Shown: piece after piece, positions 1 to 6,626 of the stretch
Layout: every line of letters begins with the position of its first letter
How positions within the stretch are numbered: the first letter of the stretch is position 1
From: Pseudomonadota bacterium
GTDB taxonomy: Bacteria > Pseudomonadota > Gammaproteobacteria > Burkholderiales > Burkholderiaceae
DNA: 11,161 bases
Assembly: GCA_023441105.1 (NCBI GenBank)
Contig: JAEZQX010000256.1
Span: 1 to 11,161 of the forward strand
Direction of reading: 5' to 3'
The notes under the pieces: generated by a model
Told to the model about the DNA's origin: nothing
The model's input: the letters and a program-made list of their open reading frames with translations, nothing else
The model's database searches: none
Translations under genes and position numbers: made by a program

Positions 1-10
1 GACCCGCTAG
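1..10 (+). CDS. possible last codons of an upstream gene (sensor kinase?)
   Basis: A TAG at 8-10 lies directly before the regulator and overlaps its AGGA ribosome-binding site (9-12). This is the usual layout of the end of a cotranscribed upstream gene. NtrX-like regulators commonly follow an NtrY-type kinase, so that is the obvious guess, but ten bases cannot establish that a gene ends here or what it is. Confidence 0.2.
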
Positions 11-17
11 GAAAACC

Positions 18-791
18 ATGGCTGAGATTCTTGTTGTTGACGATGAAATGGGGATCCGGGAGCTGCTCTCGGAGATCCTCGGCGACGAAGGGCATTCGGT
101 CACCCTGGCAGACAATGCCCAGCGGGCGCGCGAAGCGATGCAGGCCAACAAGGTCGACCTGGTCCTGCTCGACATCTGGATGCCGGACACCGATGGCGTC
201 ACGCTGCTGAAGGAATGGGCTGCCGGCGGCCAGTTGACGATGCCGGTCATCATGATGTCCGGCCACGCCACCATCGAGACCGCGGTCGAAGCCACCCGCA
301 TCGGTGCGCTCGACTTCCTCGAGAAGCCGATCGCCCTGCAGAAGCTGCTCAAGGCGGTCGAGCAGGGCCTCAGCAAGGGAAAGAACGGAGCGGTTCCGGT
401 CAGGGCGATGCCGAGCTTCCAGCCGAGCCAGGCGAACTCGATTCCCCTGTCGATGCTGCAGGTGCCGGGACCGCAGAACAGCAGCCACATGATTCCGCTG
501 TCTTCGCCCACGGCGCAGTTCATGGCGGCGCCGGCCGGCGGGATCCCGACGCAGCACCTGCACCCGTCGATCATGGCGCGGGACCTGCCGCTGGATGTGC
601 CGTTGCGCGAGGCGCGTGAGGCATTCGAGCGCGCCTACTTCGAGCACCACCTGCATCGCGAGCACGGCAGCATGACCCGGGTCGCAGAGCGCACCGGCCT
701 CGAACGCACGCACCTGTACCGCAAGCTCAAGCAGCTCGGGATCGACCTCTCCAAGGGCAACTACCGGCGCGGCGCGAGCCAGTCGCTGTAG
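18..791 (+). CDS. NtrX-like response regulator, receiver plus Fis-type HTH, no AAA+ domain
   Basis: Two-component response regulator of 257 residues. The receiver domain (about 1-118) shows the acidic pair D8/D9, phospho-acceptor D52 in the LLDIWMPD motif, S81 in MMSGHA and K103 in LEKPI. Residues about 122-188 form a Pro/Ser/Met/Gln-rich low-complexity linker. The C-terminus (about 195-245) is a Fis-type helix-turn-helix with VAERTGLERTHLYRKLK, closely resembling the NtrX C-terminus. Classical NtrX has a sigma-54-contacting AAA+ ATPase between these domains; here it is absent and no GAFTGA loop is visible, so the protein probably binds DNA without activating sigma-54 polymerase directly. Short NtrX-like regulators occur in betaproteobacteria, usually beside an NtrY-type kinase, but the kinase would lie left of the window. 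The start is supported by AGGA five bases upstream. Family is firm; the target genes are unknown. Confidence 0.93.
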   Translation: MAEILVVDDEMGIRELLSEILGDEGHSVTLADNAQRAREAMQANKVDLVLLDIWMPDTDGVTLLKEWAAGGQLTMPVIMMSGHATIETAVEATRIGALDFLEKPIALQKLLKAVEQGLSKGKNGAVPVRAMPSFQPSQANSIPLSMLQVPGPQNSSHMIPLSSPTAQFMAAPAGGIPTQHLHPSIMARDLPLDVPLREAREAFERAYFEHHLHREHGSMTRVAERTGLERTHLYRKLKQLGIDLSKGNYRRGASQSL

Positions 792-858
792 CGGCGGCCG
801 GTAGCCGAGCGGAGGGAACGACAAGTCCGGAGGCCGCGCCAGCGGCAAGGATGCAGCG

Positions 859-1977
859 ATGAACCCCTCCCGACGCAGGCGGCACCTCCTCGTCGGCACT
901 GCCGCCGCCGGCGCGATGCTCGGTGCGCCGGCGACTGCCACCGCGACGGTGGGTGGACCACGGCATCGGCTTCGCTTCCAGAGCACCTGGCCGGCGAAGG
1001 ATATCTTCCACGAGTTCGCCAACGACTTCGCCCGCAAGGTGAACGACATGTCGAGCGGCAGGTTGCGCATCGACATGCTCCCGGCGGGTGCCATCGTCAA
1101 GCCTTTCAACGTGCTCGACGCCGTCGACAGCGGCATCCTCGACGGCGCGCATGGATCGCTCGCCTACGGCGCGGCCAGGAACTCGGCAATGGCGCTGTGG
1201 GGCTCGGGCCCGGCGCTCGGAATGAGTCCCAACATGGTCCTTGCCTGGCACGTCTATGGCGGCGGACGGGAGCTGCTGCAAGAGATCTATCGCTCCCTGA
1301 ACCTCGGGGTCGAGTCGTTCGTCTACGGCCCGATGCCGACGCAGCCGCTCGGCTGGTTCAAGACGCCGATCAACAAGCCCGAGGACCTGCGCGGACTGCG
1401 GTTCCGCACGGTGGGGCTGTCCATCGACATGTTCACCGAGATGGGGGCGGTGGTCCACGCCCTGCCGGCGGCCGAGATCGCCGCGGCGATGGACCGCGGC
1501 CTGCTCGATGCAGCCGAATTCAACAACCCCACCTCGGACCGCATCCTCGGCCTGACCGACGTCGCCAAGGTCTGCATGCTGCGCAGCTTCCACCAGAGCG
1601 CCGAGAATTTCGAGGTGCTGTTCAACAGCCGTGTCTTCGACCAGCTGGCCGACGACCTGAAGGCGATCGTAGGCTACGCCGTGCAGGCCGCATCGGCGGA
1701 CATGAGCTGGAAGGCGATCGACCGCTATGCCAGCGACTACGAACAGATGGCGCGGCGGCAGGGCATCCGCTTCGAGAAGACGCCGGAGAGCGTCCTGCAG
1801 GCGCAGCTCGATGCCTGGGATGTCGTGACCGAGCGCAAGTCACGCGAAAACCCGATGTTCCGGCGCGTGCAGGAATCGATGCGCGACTTCGCGCGTCGCG
1901 CCACCCAGTGGCACGTCGAGACGACGGTGGACTATCCGATGGCCTGGGAGCATTTCTTCGGCCGTTCGAAGAGTTGA
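859..1977 (+). CDS. TRAP transporter solute-binding protein (DctP/TakP type)
   Basis: Periplasmic substrate receptor of a tripartite (TRAP) transporter, 372 residues. The N-terminus has consecutive arginines (SRRRRHLLVG, 4-13), an Ala/Gly-rich stretch and alanine-rich cleavage candidates near 24-32, consistent with a Tat-like or Sec signal peptide. Family features are the FQSTWP opening (40-45), GWFKTPI (165-171), PEDLRGLRFRT (174-184) carrying the arginine position that holds the substrate carboxylate in DctP-type proteins, and LLDAAEF (215-221). The GWF and AAE motifs look more like the keto-acid receptor TakP than C4-dicarboxylate DctP, though the aromatic residue after AAE is Phe rather than Trp. 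AAGG eight bases upstream supports the start. No DctQ or DctM membrane subunit follows, so this is an orphan receptor or it works with subunits encoded elsewhere. The ligand is probably an organic acid, by inference. Confidence 0.9.
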   Translation: MNPSRRRRHLLVGTAAAGAMLGAPATATATVGGPRHRLRFQSTWPAKDIFHEFANDFARKVNDMSSGRLRIDMLPAGAIVKPFNVLDAVDSGILDGAHGSLAYGAARNSAMALWGSGPALGMSPNMVLAWHVYGGGRELLQEIYRSLNLGVESFVYGPMPTQPLGWFKTPINKPEDLRGLRFRTVGLSIDMFTEMGAVVHALPAAEIAAAMDRGLLDAAEFNNPTSDRILGLTDVAKVCMLRSFHQSAENFEVLFNSRVFDQLADDLKAIVGYAVQAASADMSWKAIDRYASDYEQMARRQGIRFEKTPESVLQAQLDAWDVVTERKSRENPMFRRVQESMRDFARRATQWHVETTVDYPMAWEHFFGRSKS

Positions 1978-2131
1978 GAGAGCCGAGCAGCCGACGCGAT
2001 CGGCCCGCCCGGCCGCGCGACATCGTCCATCCGACCTCGACCAGGCCGACCCCCGGCCCGCCGGACAGGGGCGGGGTGCGGAGCTGCGGCCGCCTGTGAC
2101 CAATGGCACAGCGCCTCGCCGGGTCGCGCCC

Positions 2132-2137
2132 TACACT
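2132..2137 (+). promoter_or_regulatory. possible -10 element TACACT inside a small inverted repeat
   Basis: TACACT matches four of six positions of the sigma-70 -10 consensus and lies upstream of the small gene starting at 2203. No good -35 hexamer is visible 16-18 bases upstream. It sits in the middle of a 6-bp inverted repeat, CGGGTC (2120-2125) and GACCCG (2143-2148), which could be an operator over the promoter. In GC-rich DNA such short arms arise by chance, so this is weak. Confidence 0.2.
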
Positions 2138-2202
2138 GGCCGGACCCGACAAGAACCGGCCCTGCCATGCGGCCAGGGCCACTCGCGAAAGCGTCCATCC
2201 AA

Positions 2203-2502
2203 ATGCAGAGCAGCAGCCCCGGTAGCTGGTCCAAGACACTCGACTCGCTGGTCAATGGCGTGGTCGGGGAGATTCCTGCAGACGAGATCTTCACCCAGAC
2301 GCCGCAAGGAGCGCTGGTGGCGGCCGCCATGCCGGCGAACCTGCCCGACCGGCTGCGGATGCTGCTGTTCCTGATCAACGGGCGTCGGCGGATGTCCGAG
2401 TACCGCGACCTGCTGCCGCGCTATCGCAACCTCGACGACGCCTTCGACATGCTGGTGAAGAAGGGCTTCATCGAACGCATCGTGGGCACCGCCGAGCATT
2501 AG
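2203..2502 (+). CDS. small hypothetical protein, possible winged-helix fold
   Basis: Cytosolic protein of 99 residues from the chosen start. An in-frame ATG at 2167 would add 12 residues, but the codons between (CCA, GGG, CCA, AAA, CAA) look unlike neighbouring coding DNA. Neither start has a clear ribosome-binding site. The C-terminal half, about residues 45-92, reads DRLRMLLFLINGRR, a short helical stretch, then DDAFDMLVKKGFIER. Helix, helix and then a hydrophobic 'LVKKGFIE' segment is what the end of a winged-helix domain often looks like. There is no signal peptide, membrane helix or cysteine. I do not recognise the family, and the winged-helix idea is inference. It converges with the glycine-zipper gene across a 28-base gap. 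Confidence 0.7.
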   Translation: MQSSSPGSWSKTLDSLVNGVVGEIPADEIFTQTPQGALVAAAMPANLPDRLRMLLFLINGRRRMSEYRDLLPRYRNLDDAFDMLVKKGFIERIVGTAEH

Positions 2503-2530
2503 CGAGCCGCTTCGCGACTCGCGGCGCCGC

Positions 2531-3082
2531 TCAGCGCCGATAACCGTGCCGTGGCCCGCGGTGGTCGTAGCCGCGATGATGGTGAGCCGGCGGACGATGG
2601 TAGTAGGACGGCGGCCCGCGATGGAAATGGTGCGGCGACGCCACCGGCGCCGGATGGAAGCGCGGCGGCGGCGCCGGCACCCATTGGCGGTGCCGATGGC
2701 CCCAGGCGTCGTGCCCGTGGTGCCAGTAGCCATAGCCGCGGTTGGGCACGTAGATGACCAGCGGCGCAACCGGCTGCGGCACGACGTAGACCGGCGGCGG
2801 TAGTGGCTGATAGACCGGCGGCGGCACGTAGGCGTAGCCGGGCGAGTAGTGGACCGACATGCCGGCATGGCTGCTCGCCGCGGCCGCGCCGGTGACCGCG
2901 CCGATGACGCCGCCCACCGCCGCTGCATCCGGCCCGCCGATCGCATGCCCGATGACGGCGCCCGCTCCCGCACCCAGCAGCGCGCCCCCAACCGCATCGT
3001 GCGCAGCCGCCGTTCCAGCCGCGCCGATCGCCGCCAGCCCGATCAGCCCGCGAGCCAAGGTATTCGCCAAGGTTGCAGCCAT
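2531..3082 (-). CDS. glycine-zipper envelope protein with His/Pro/Tyr-rich tail
   Basis: Exported protein of 183 residues. Residues 1-27 look like a signal peptide with a hydrophobic LIGLAAIGAA core and TAAA cleavage region. Residues 32-68 hold glycine-zipper repeats (GGALLGAGAGAVIGHAIGG, then GGVIGAVTGA), the small-residue spacing of the 2TM/YMGG glycine-zipper families that pack in or on membranes. From about 80 the chain is rich in Pro and Tyr, and residues 121-179 carry 15 histidines in clusters such as HHGH and HHH. The tail could bind metal or simply be a disordered cell-envelope region; nothing in the sequence decides. The ribosome-binding site is weak (CGGAA about six bases upstream), so the start rests on the signal peptide. 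Exact role unknown. Confidence 0.82.
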   Translation of the reverse strand: MAATLANTLARGLIGLAAIGAAGTAAAHDAVGGALLGAGAGAVIGHAIGGPDAAAVGGVIGAVTGAAAASSHAGMSVHYSPGYAYVPPPVYQPLPPPVYVVPQPVAPLVIYVPNRGYGYWHHGHDAWGHRHRQWVPAPPPRFHPAPVASPHHFHRGPPSYYHRPPAHHHRGYDHRGPRHGYRR

Positions 3083-3250
3083 GAGGTTTCCGATCGCGCA
3101 GTCGAGGTGAAGGCAATAACGCCCGAGGAAGCGGATCGGTTTGCTTTAGGCTTGAAAATCTCTGTAACGCTGTTCTATCGGCCTGCAACGCATCCGTGGC
3201 ACGCGATGCGCGCTGCGGACCCGGCGGCGCGGCTTGCCCGGCTTGGGCGA

Positions 3251-3616
3251 CTAGCGCACCGCCGCCCGCGCCGCCTGCCGCGTGCCGTTGACGCCGGCGC
3301 CGGCCGCGCGGCTGCGCGAGGCGGAAGCAATCAACTGCCGATAGCGTGTCTCCCGTTCGCTGCTGCTGCAGCGCGACAGCAGGTCGAAGCTTGCCCGCGG
3401 CAGGTCAAGGTACTTCCGCCGGTCGCGCGGATAGGTGATCTCGCGCCATCCCTGCAGCGAGAAGAAGTACCAGAGCTGGTCCGGCGGCGTCGACGTCACG
3501 TGCATCCGCATGCCGCCGAGCGTGATCTTGCTGCCCGTCTTGGGCTTGGTGCCGATGACGGGGGGTTCACGCTTGACCCGGATGTTCAACAGGGTCCGCA
3601 GTCTGTCCTTGATCAC
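3251..3616 (-). CDS. hypothetical protein, GTG start
   Basis: Protein of 121 residues that I do not recognise. The open frame continues much further upstream, but that part runs antisense through the divergent CobW-like gene and reads as Arg/Ala-rich shadow translation. The likely start is GTG at 3616, with GGAG at 3626-3629 nine bases upstream. The N-terminal 75 residues look like a real folded domain, with mixed composition and motifs such as KPKTGSKITLGGMRMHV and DQLWYFFSLQGWREITYPRD. The last 30 residues are Arg/Ala/Ser-rich and probably disordered. There is no signal peptide or membrane segment, and only one cysteine. It is divergent from the CobW-like gene across about 51 bases, which suggests shared control. 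Confidence 0.6.
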   Translation of the reverse strand: MIKDRLRTLLNIRVKREPPVIGTKPKTGSKITLGGMRMHVTSTPPDQLWYFFSLQGWREITYPRDRRKYLDLPRASFDLLSRCSSSERETRYRQLIASASRSRAAGAGVNGTRQAARAAVR

Positions 3617-3667
3617 TCCAAGCTGCTCCGCAGGCGATAGGCTGGTCGTCCCCGAGGATAGGCAGGT

Positions 3668-4762
3668 ATGCTTGCGGGCGCGGTGAAGGAAGTCGCGCGC
3701 GGCCGCTCGCACATGACCGGCGGCAATCCGGGCCTCTCTGCGACCGGCCCACACCGTATGGACGGCGGCTTGGCAACGGGACGACTTGCGGTTTCGGTGG
3801 TGACGGGCGGCAGCCGCTCCGGCAAGAGCAGGCTGATCGCGCAACTGCGCGCCGGGCGCCCGGTCGGCGAGCGCTGGGCGTGGCTCAGCAACAGCGTCGG
3901 CGACGCGGACGAGGCAGCGGAGGCGGCTCGGGCCCTGGGAGCGGGCGAACTGTTCCAGGTCGCCGGCGGCTGCGCCTGCTGCCTGGCGGGCCCGGCGTTT
4001 CGCACGACGCTGGTAAGACTGCTGCGGGCGGGCCCGTGGCAGCGCCTGCACGTCGAGATCGACGCGGCCGGCCACGCACCGGCGGTGGTCGACCAGTTGC
4101 GCAGCCCGCCGTTCGACCAGCATCTGGAGGTGTCGCAGCTGCTGCTGACGCTGGGCGGCACCGAATCGCTCGTGGGTCCGGCGGACGACCCGTCGTCGCC
4201 GGCGGGGCGCCTGGGGCTGGCCAGCGACTTCCTGCTGCGCGCCTCGCCGGCGATCGAACCCACGTTTGCCGCCTTGCTCGAGGCGGCGCCTCCCTGGCCG
4301 CGGCTCGAGCGGGTCGCCGGTCGCCGGCTGGCCCGCGCCCAGTCGGGCCTGGAAGCGGCGTTGGACGGCTGGCGGGTATTCAGCGCCTTGCTGCCGGCGG
4401 ATGCGCCGGATGACGGCGCCATCCTGCGCCAGTGGCCGGCTGAAACGGTCGCCTTGCGCAGGCCCTTCAAGGACTTGCTGTCGCGGCTGGCCGCCGATTC
4501 AGGCGTCAGCGGGTTCCAGGCGTTGATGCGCACCGAGCGCGCCTGGTACCGCTGGGCCTACGGCCGTGGCCGCGGCCATGGCGCGCCGGCGTTCGACGCC
4601 GCATCGCCTCTCGCCGAATCCGAAACCGCCTGGCGCTTGGACAACCGCCTGTGCGTGTGGCTGGCGCCGGGAGCTCGCCGGTCGGTCGTCGAAGCCCGTA
4701 TCGCCGGGCTCGACGTGGCACTGCAGGATCCCGATGGCCTGCTCGATCCGGGCGTCAGTTGA
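3668..4762 (+). CDS. divergent CobW/G3E-family P-loop protein (putative metal chaperone)
   Basis: Protein of 364 residues resembling the CobW/COG0523 metallochaperone GTPases. It has a Walker A motif GGSRSGKS (47-54), the family's metal-binding motif as GGCACC (100-105), an acidic HVEIDAAGHAP segment (128-138) where members have IExxGxAxP, and a C-terminal RLDNRLCVWLAP stretch (323-334) resembling the end of the CobW C-terminal domain. The guanine-specificity motif (N/T)KxD is not visible, and the middle (about 165-320) has little recognisable similarity, so nucleotide choice and activity are uncertain. The start at 3668 has GAGG ten bases upstream. In-frame ATGs at 3713 and 3758 lack a ribosome-binding site, but 3758 lies nearest the conserved region and would give 334 residues. 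No metal transporter or metalloenzyme is adjacent, so the client is unknown. Confidence 0.78.
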   Translation: MLAGAVKEVARGRSHMTGGNPGLSATGPHRMDGGLATGRLAVSVVTGGSRSGKSRLIAQLRAGRPVGERWAWLSNSVGDADEAAEAARALGAGELFQVAGGCACCLAGPAFRTTLVRLLRAGPWQRLHVEIDAAGHAPAVVDQLRSPPFDQHLEVSQLLLTLGGTESLVGPADDPSSPAGRLGLASDFLLRASPAIEPTFAALLEAAPPWPRLERVAGRRLARAQSGLEAALDGWRVFSALLPADAPDDGAILRQWPAETVALRRPFKDLLSRLAADSGVSGFQALMRTERAWYRWAYGRGRGHGAPAFDAASPLAESETAWRLDNRLCVWLAPGARRSVVEARIAGLDVALQDPDGLLDPGVS

Positions 4763-4821
4763 GTTGCACAGGCGGTCGATATCACCGAGCGAGCAGTCGG
4801 TCACAGCGACTTCGTAAGGCC

Positions 4822-4847
4822 TGCCGACGCTCCGTAGCGGTGCGGCA
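4822..4847 (+). other. imperfect stem-loop downstream of the CobW-like gene
   Basis: TGCCGACGCT pairs with AGCGGTGCGGCA around a CCGT loop, giving ten base pairs with two bulged Gs. It lies 60 bases after the CobW-like stop and about 120 bases before the DUF3567 gene. No T-run follows directly; five Ts appear only at 4869-4873. It is not a standard intrinsic terminator and may be chance, an RNA-end structure or part of the next gene's leader. Confidence 0.25.
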
Positions 4848-4969
4848 TCGCGGTCTTATCCTGCCAACTTTTTCAGCGACGCTCATCGGTGCCGGTCGCT
4901 CGCTTATCGGGCCTCGCTACTGGCAAGGGTTCCTATGGCCAACACTTGCGCCTGACGCCGAGGAACCCT

Positions 4970-5221
4970 ATGAACATGATTTACAACAGTCCGAACTTCT
5001 GTATCGTGGAATTCAGGAGCGATGAGCCCGAAGCCTTCCCGGGTGGCTACGAGATCATGGACAAGGCTTGCAAGCGCGAGATCTTCCTCGGCGGCGTGAT
5101 GGCCGAGAAGTTCCGCCAGGACGTGAGCGTTCTCATCGCGGGCGAGCCTTCCATCGAGGAAGTCGACGACTTCCTGTCCGGTTTCCAGGGCCTGATGCAA
5201 CAGCCCCTGGTCCTGCACTGA
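4970..5221 (+). CDS. DUF3567 family protein
   Basis: Small cytosolic protein of 83 residues matching the betaproteobacterial DUF3567 family. It shows the opening MNMIYNSPNFCIVEF, the central GGYEIMDKACKREIFLGGVM, then AEKFRQDV and EPSIEEVDDFLSGF, ending LMQQPLVLH. The start is ATG at 4970, because GAGGA (4960-4964) lies five bases upstream and the family begins here; the longer open frame to the left is not conserved-looking. Length is usual for the family. The function is unknown in the literature I know. It stands alone between the CobW-like gene and the convergent pca genes, with no obvious partner. Family recognition is from memory of family members, not a search. Confidence 0.88.
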   Translation: MNMIYNSPNFCIVEFRSDEPEAFPGGYEIMDKACKREIFLGGVMAEKFRQDVSVLIAGEPSIEEVDDFLSGFQGLMQQPLVLH

Positions 5222-5297
5222 GCGGCCGCCGCCGGTCGGACGCTGCTCCCAGCACGCCTGTTCACCAACCCTTCCTATCGACGTCCTTTCAACAAAG

Positions 5298-6506
5298 CTA
5301 CTTCTGCCGCTGCGCCAGGCTTCGCTTCAGATGGGCGAAGCCGGTGTTCCCCGCCGGCACCCCCGCATAGATCGCGGTCTGCAGTAGCAGCTCCTTGACT
5401 TCGGTCAGCTGCATCTCCGCCTCCAGGCCGGCACCGATGTGCAGGTCGAACTCCTCCCATCGACCCAGGGCCGCGGTGATCGCCAGTACCAGCAGCCGCC
5501 GCGTCCGCGGATCGAGACCCGGCCGATTCCAGATCTCGTCCCACGCATAGCGCGTGATCAGCTGCTGGAAATCCGCGGTCAGCGGATCGTGCTCGGCCAC
5601 CCGCTTGTCCACATGCACCGCGCCCAGCGTCTGGCGGCGCCGGACCAGCCCGCGCTCGAAGGCCTGGCCGAAAGTCTCGCCGGCGCGCGGCGAAGGCGAG
5701 TCGAGCGGCCCGTTCCGGTTGGGCAAGGTCTCGCCGAGCAGGAACGGCACGGCAAGATCGACGAATGCCGCCGGCTGCTCCGGATGCGTGAGATGCGCAA
5801 CCGGCAACTCGGCCAGCCCGGCCCCCTTGATCGCCGCGGCGATGGCGCGACCGCGCTCCGGCGGCGTCGACTGGTCGTGCTCGCCCACCAGCACCAGCGT
5901 CGGCGCGGTGATCGATTCCAGCTGGTCCTCGAAGTTGGCATCGCGCACGGCGGCGCAACAACCGATGTAGCCGATGGGGTCGAGGCGCAGCAGGGTACTG
6001 CGCACGCTGGCGAGCTCCGGTGGATTGCGCGCGCGGAAGCGATCGGTGAAGAACCGCTGCAGCACGGCGTCCACCACCGCGGCCATGCCGCCTTGCCTGA
6101 CCGTGGCGATGCGCTGATCGAACACCGCGGCCGGAAACGATGCCGCGGTGTTGGACAGCAGCAGGCGCGAGATCCGCGCCGGGTGGTGGATGGCGAGATG
6201 CATGCCGATGCCGCCGCCCATCGACACGCCGGCGAAGGCGAACTGCTCGAGGCCGGCCGCATCGGCGACGGCCAGCGCATCGTCGGCCAGCATCGCCATG
6301 GTGTAGTCGCCGGCGGGTGCGTCGGAGGCGCCATGACCGCGGGTATCCATGCGGATGACGTTGAAGAACTCGGCGAGCCGCGGCAATACCGGATCCCAGA
6401 AGGCGCAATCGGTGCCCAGCGAGTTCGACAGCAGCAGCGCCGGCGCGTCGGGATGGCCGTCGCTGCGCCAGTAGATGCGCACGCCGGCGCGGTCAACGAA
6501 TGGCAT
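5298..6506 (-). CDS. pcaL: fused 3-oxoadipate enol-lactonase / 4-carboxymuconolactone decarboxylase
   Basis: Bifunctional enzyme of 402 residues covering two consecutive steps of protocatechuate breakdown. Residues 1-260 are an alpha/beta hydrolase (PcaD part) with nucleophile S95 in GVSMGG, D211 in LVGEHD and probable H238 in VAHLTHPEQP, which opens the enol-lactone to 3-oxoadipate. Residues about 275-402 are the decarboxylase (PcaC part), with FQQLITRYAWDEIW, NRPGLDPRTRRLLVLAI, EEFDLHIGAGL and LLQTAIYAGVPAGN. The redox CxxC of AhpD relatives is absent, as expected for PcaC. The fusion is known as PcaL in some bacteria. GAGGAG at 6514-6519, seven bases upstream, supports the start. It follows pcaB by 103 bases on the same strand. 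The enzyme is cytoplasmic. Confidence 0.95.
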   Translation of the reverse strand: MPFVDRAGVRIYWRSDGHPDAPALLLSNSLGTDCAFWDPVLPRLAEFFNVIRMDTRGHGASDAPAGDYTMAMLADDALAVADAAGLEQFAFAGVSMGGGIGMHLAIHHPARISRLLLSNTAASFPAAVFDQRIATVRQGGMAAVVDAVLQRFFTDRFRARNPPELASVRSTLLRLDPIGYIGCCAAVRDANFEDQLESITAPTLVLVGEHDQSTPPERGRAIAAAIKGAGLAELPVAHLTHPEQPAAFVDLAVPFLLGETLPNRNGPLDSPSPRAGETFGQAFERGLVRRRQTLGAVHVDKRVAEHDPLTADFQQLITRYAWDEIWNRPGLDPRTRRLLVLAITAALGRWEEFDLHIGAGLEAEMQLTEVKELLLQTAIYAGVPAGNTGFAHLKRSLAQRQK

Positions 6507-6592
6507 GGCGGGTCTCCTCGGTCGTCATCGCTGCTTGCAGGGCACGCGGTTGTTGCGGATCAGTAGCGGGTGGGGTCGGATGCAGTCGCGGC

Positions 6593-6626
6593 GGCGCTTG
6601 GCGCAGCCGCTAGCGGCTCGAGCGCC
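6593..6626 (-). repeat. nested inverted repeat at the pcaB stop codon
   Basis: A perfect 14-bp palindrome, AGCCGCTAGCGGCT (6605-6618), contains the pcaB stop codon (6610-6612). It is framed by outer arms GGCGCT (6593-6598) and AGCGCC (6621-6626). In the transcript this can fold at the end of pcaB, ahead of the pcaL leader. There is no T-run, so it is not a classical terminator; mRNA processing, stability or chance are all possible. Confidence 0.35.

Noticed and set aside
2104..2120. TGGCAC followed by CTCGCC, resembling a sigma-54 promoter
   Set aside because: The GC element is one base out of the required spacing from GG, and the TTGC core is not present.
2504..2538. Short GC stems between the two convergent genes as a terminator
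   Set aside because: The stems are only five base pairs with no T-run on either strand.
3161..3188. TTGCAG and TACAGA on the minus strand, 16 bases apart, as a promoter for the glycine-zipper gene
   Set aside because: The -10 matches only three of six positions; the surrounding DNA is merely AT-richer than average.
3617..4123. Upstream extension of the minus-strand hypothetical protein
   Set aside because: It runs antisense through the CobW-like gene, is Arg/Ala-rich and has a good internal GTG start with its own ribosome-binding site at 3616.
5439..6566. Long plus-strand open frame opposite pcaL
   Set aside because: Its translation is Arg/His/Gln-rich and matches nothing; it is the antisense shadow of a well-supported enzyme gene in high-GC DNA.
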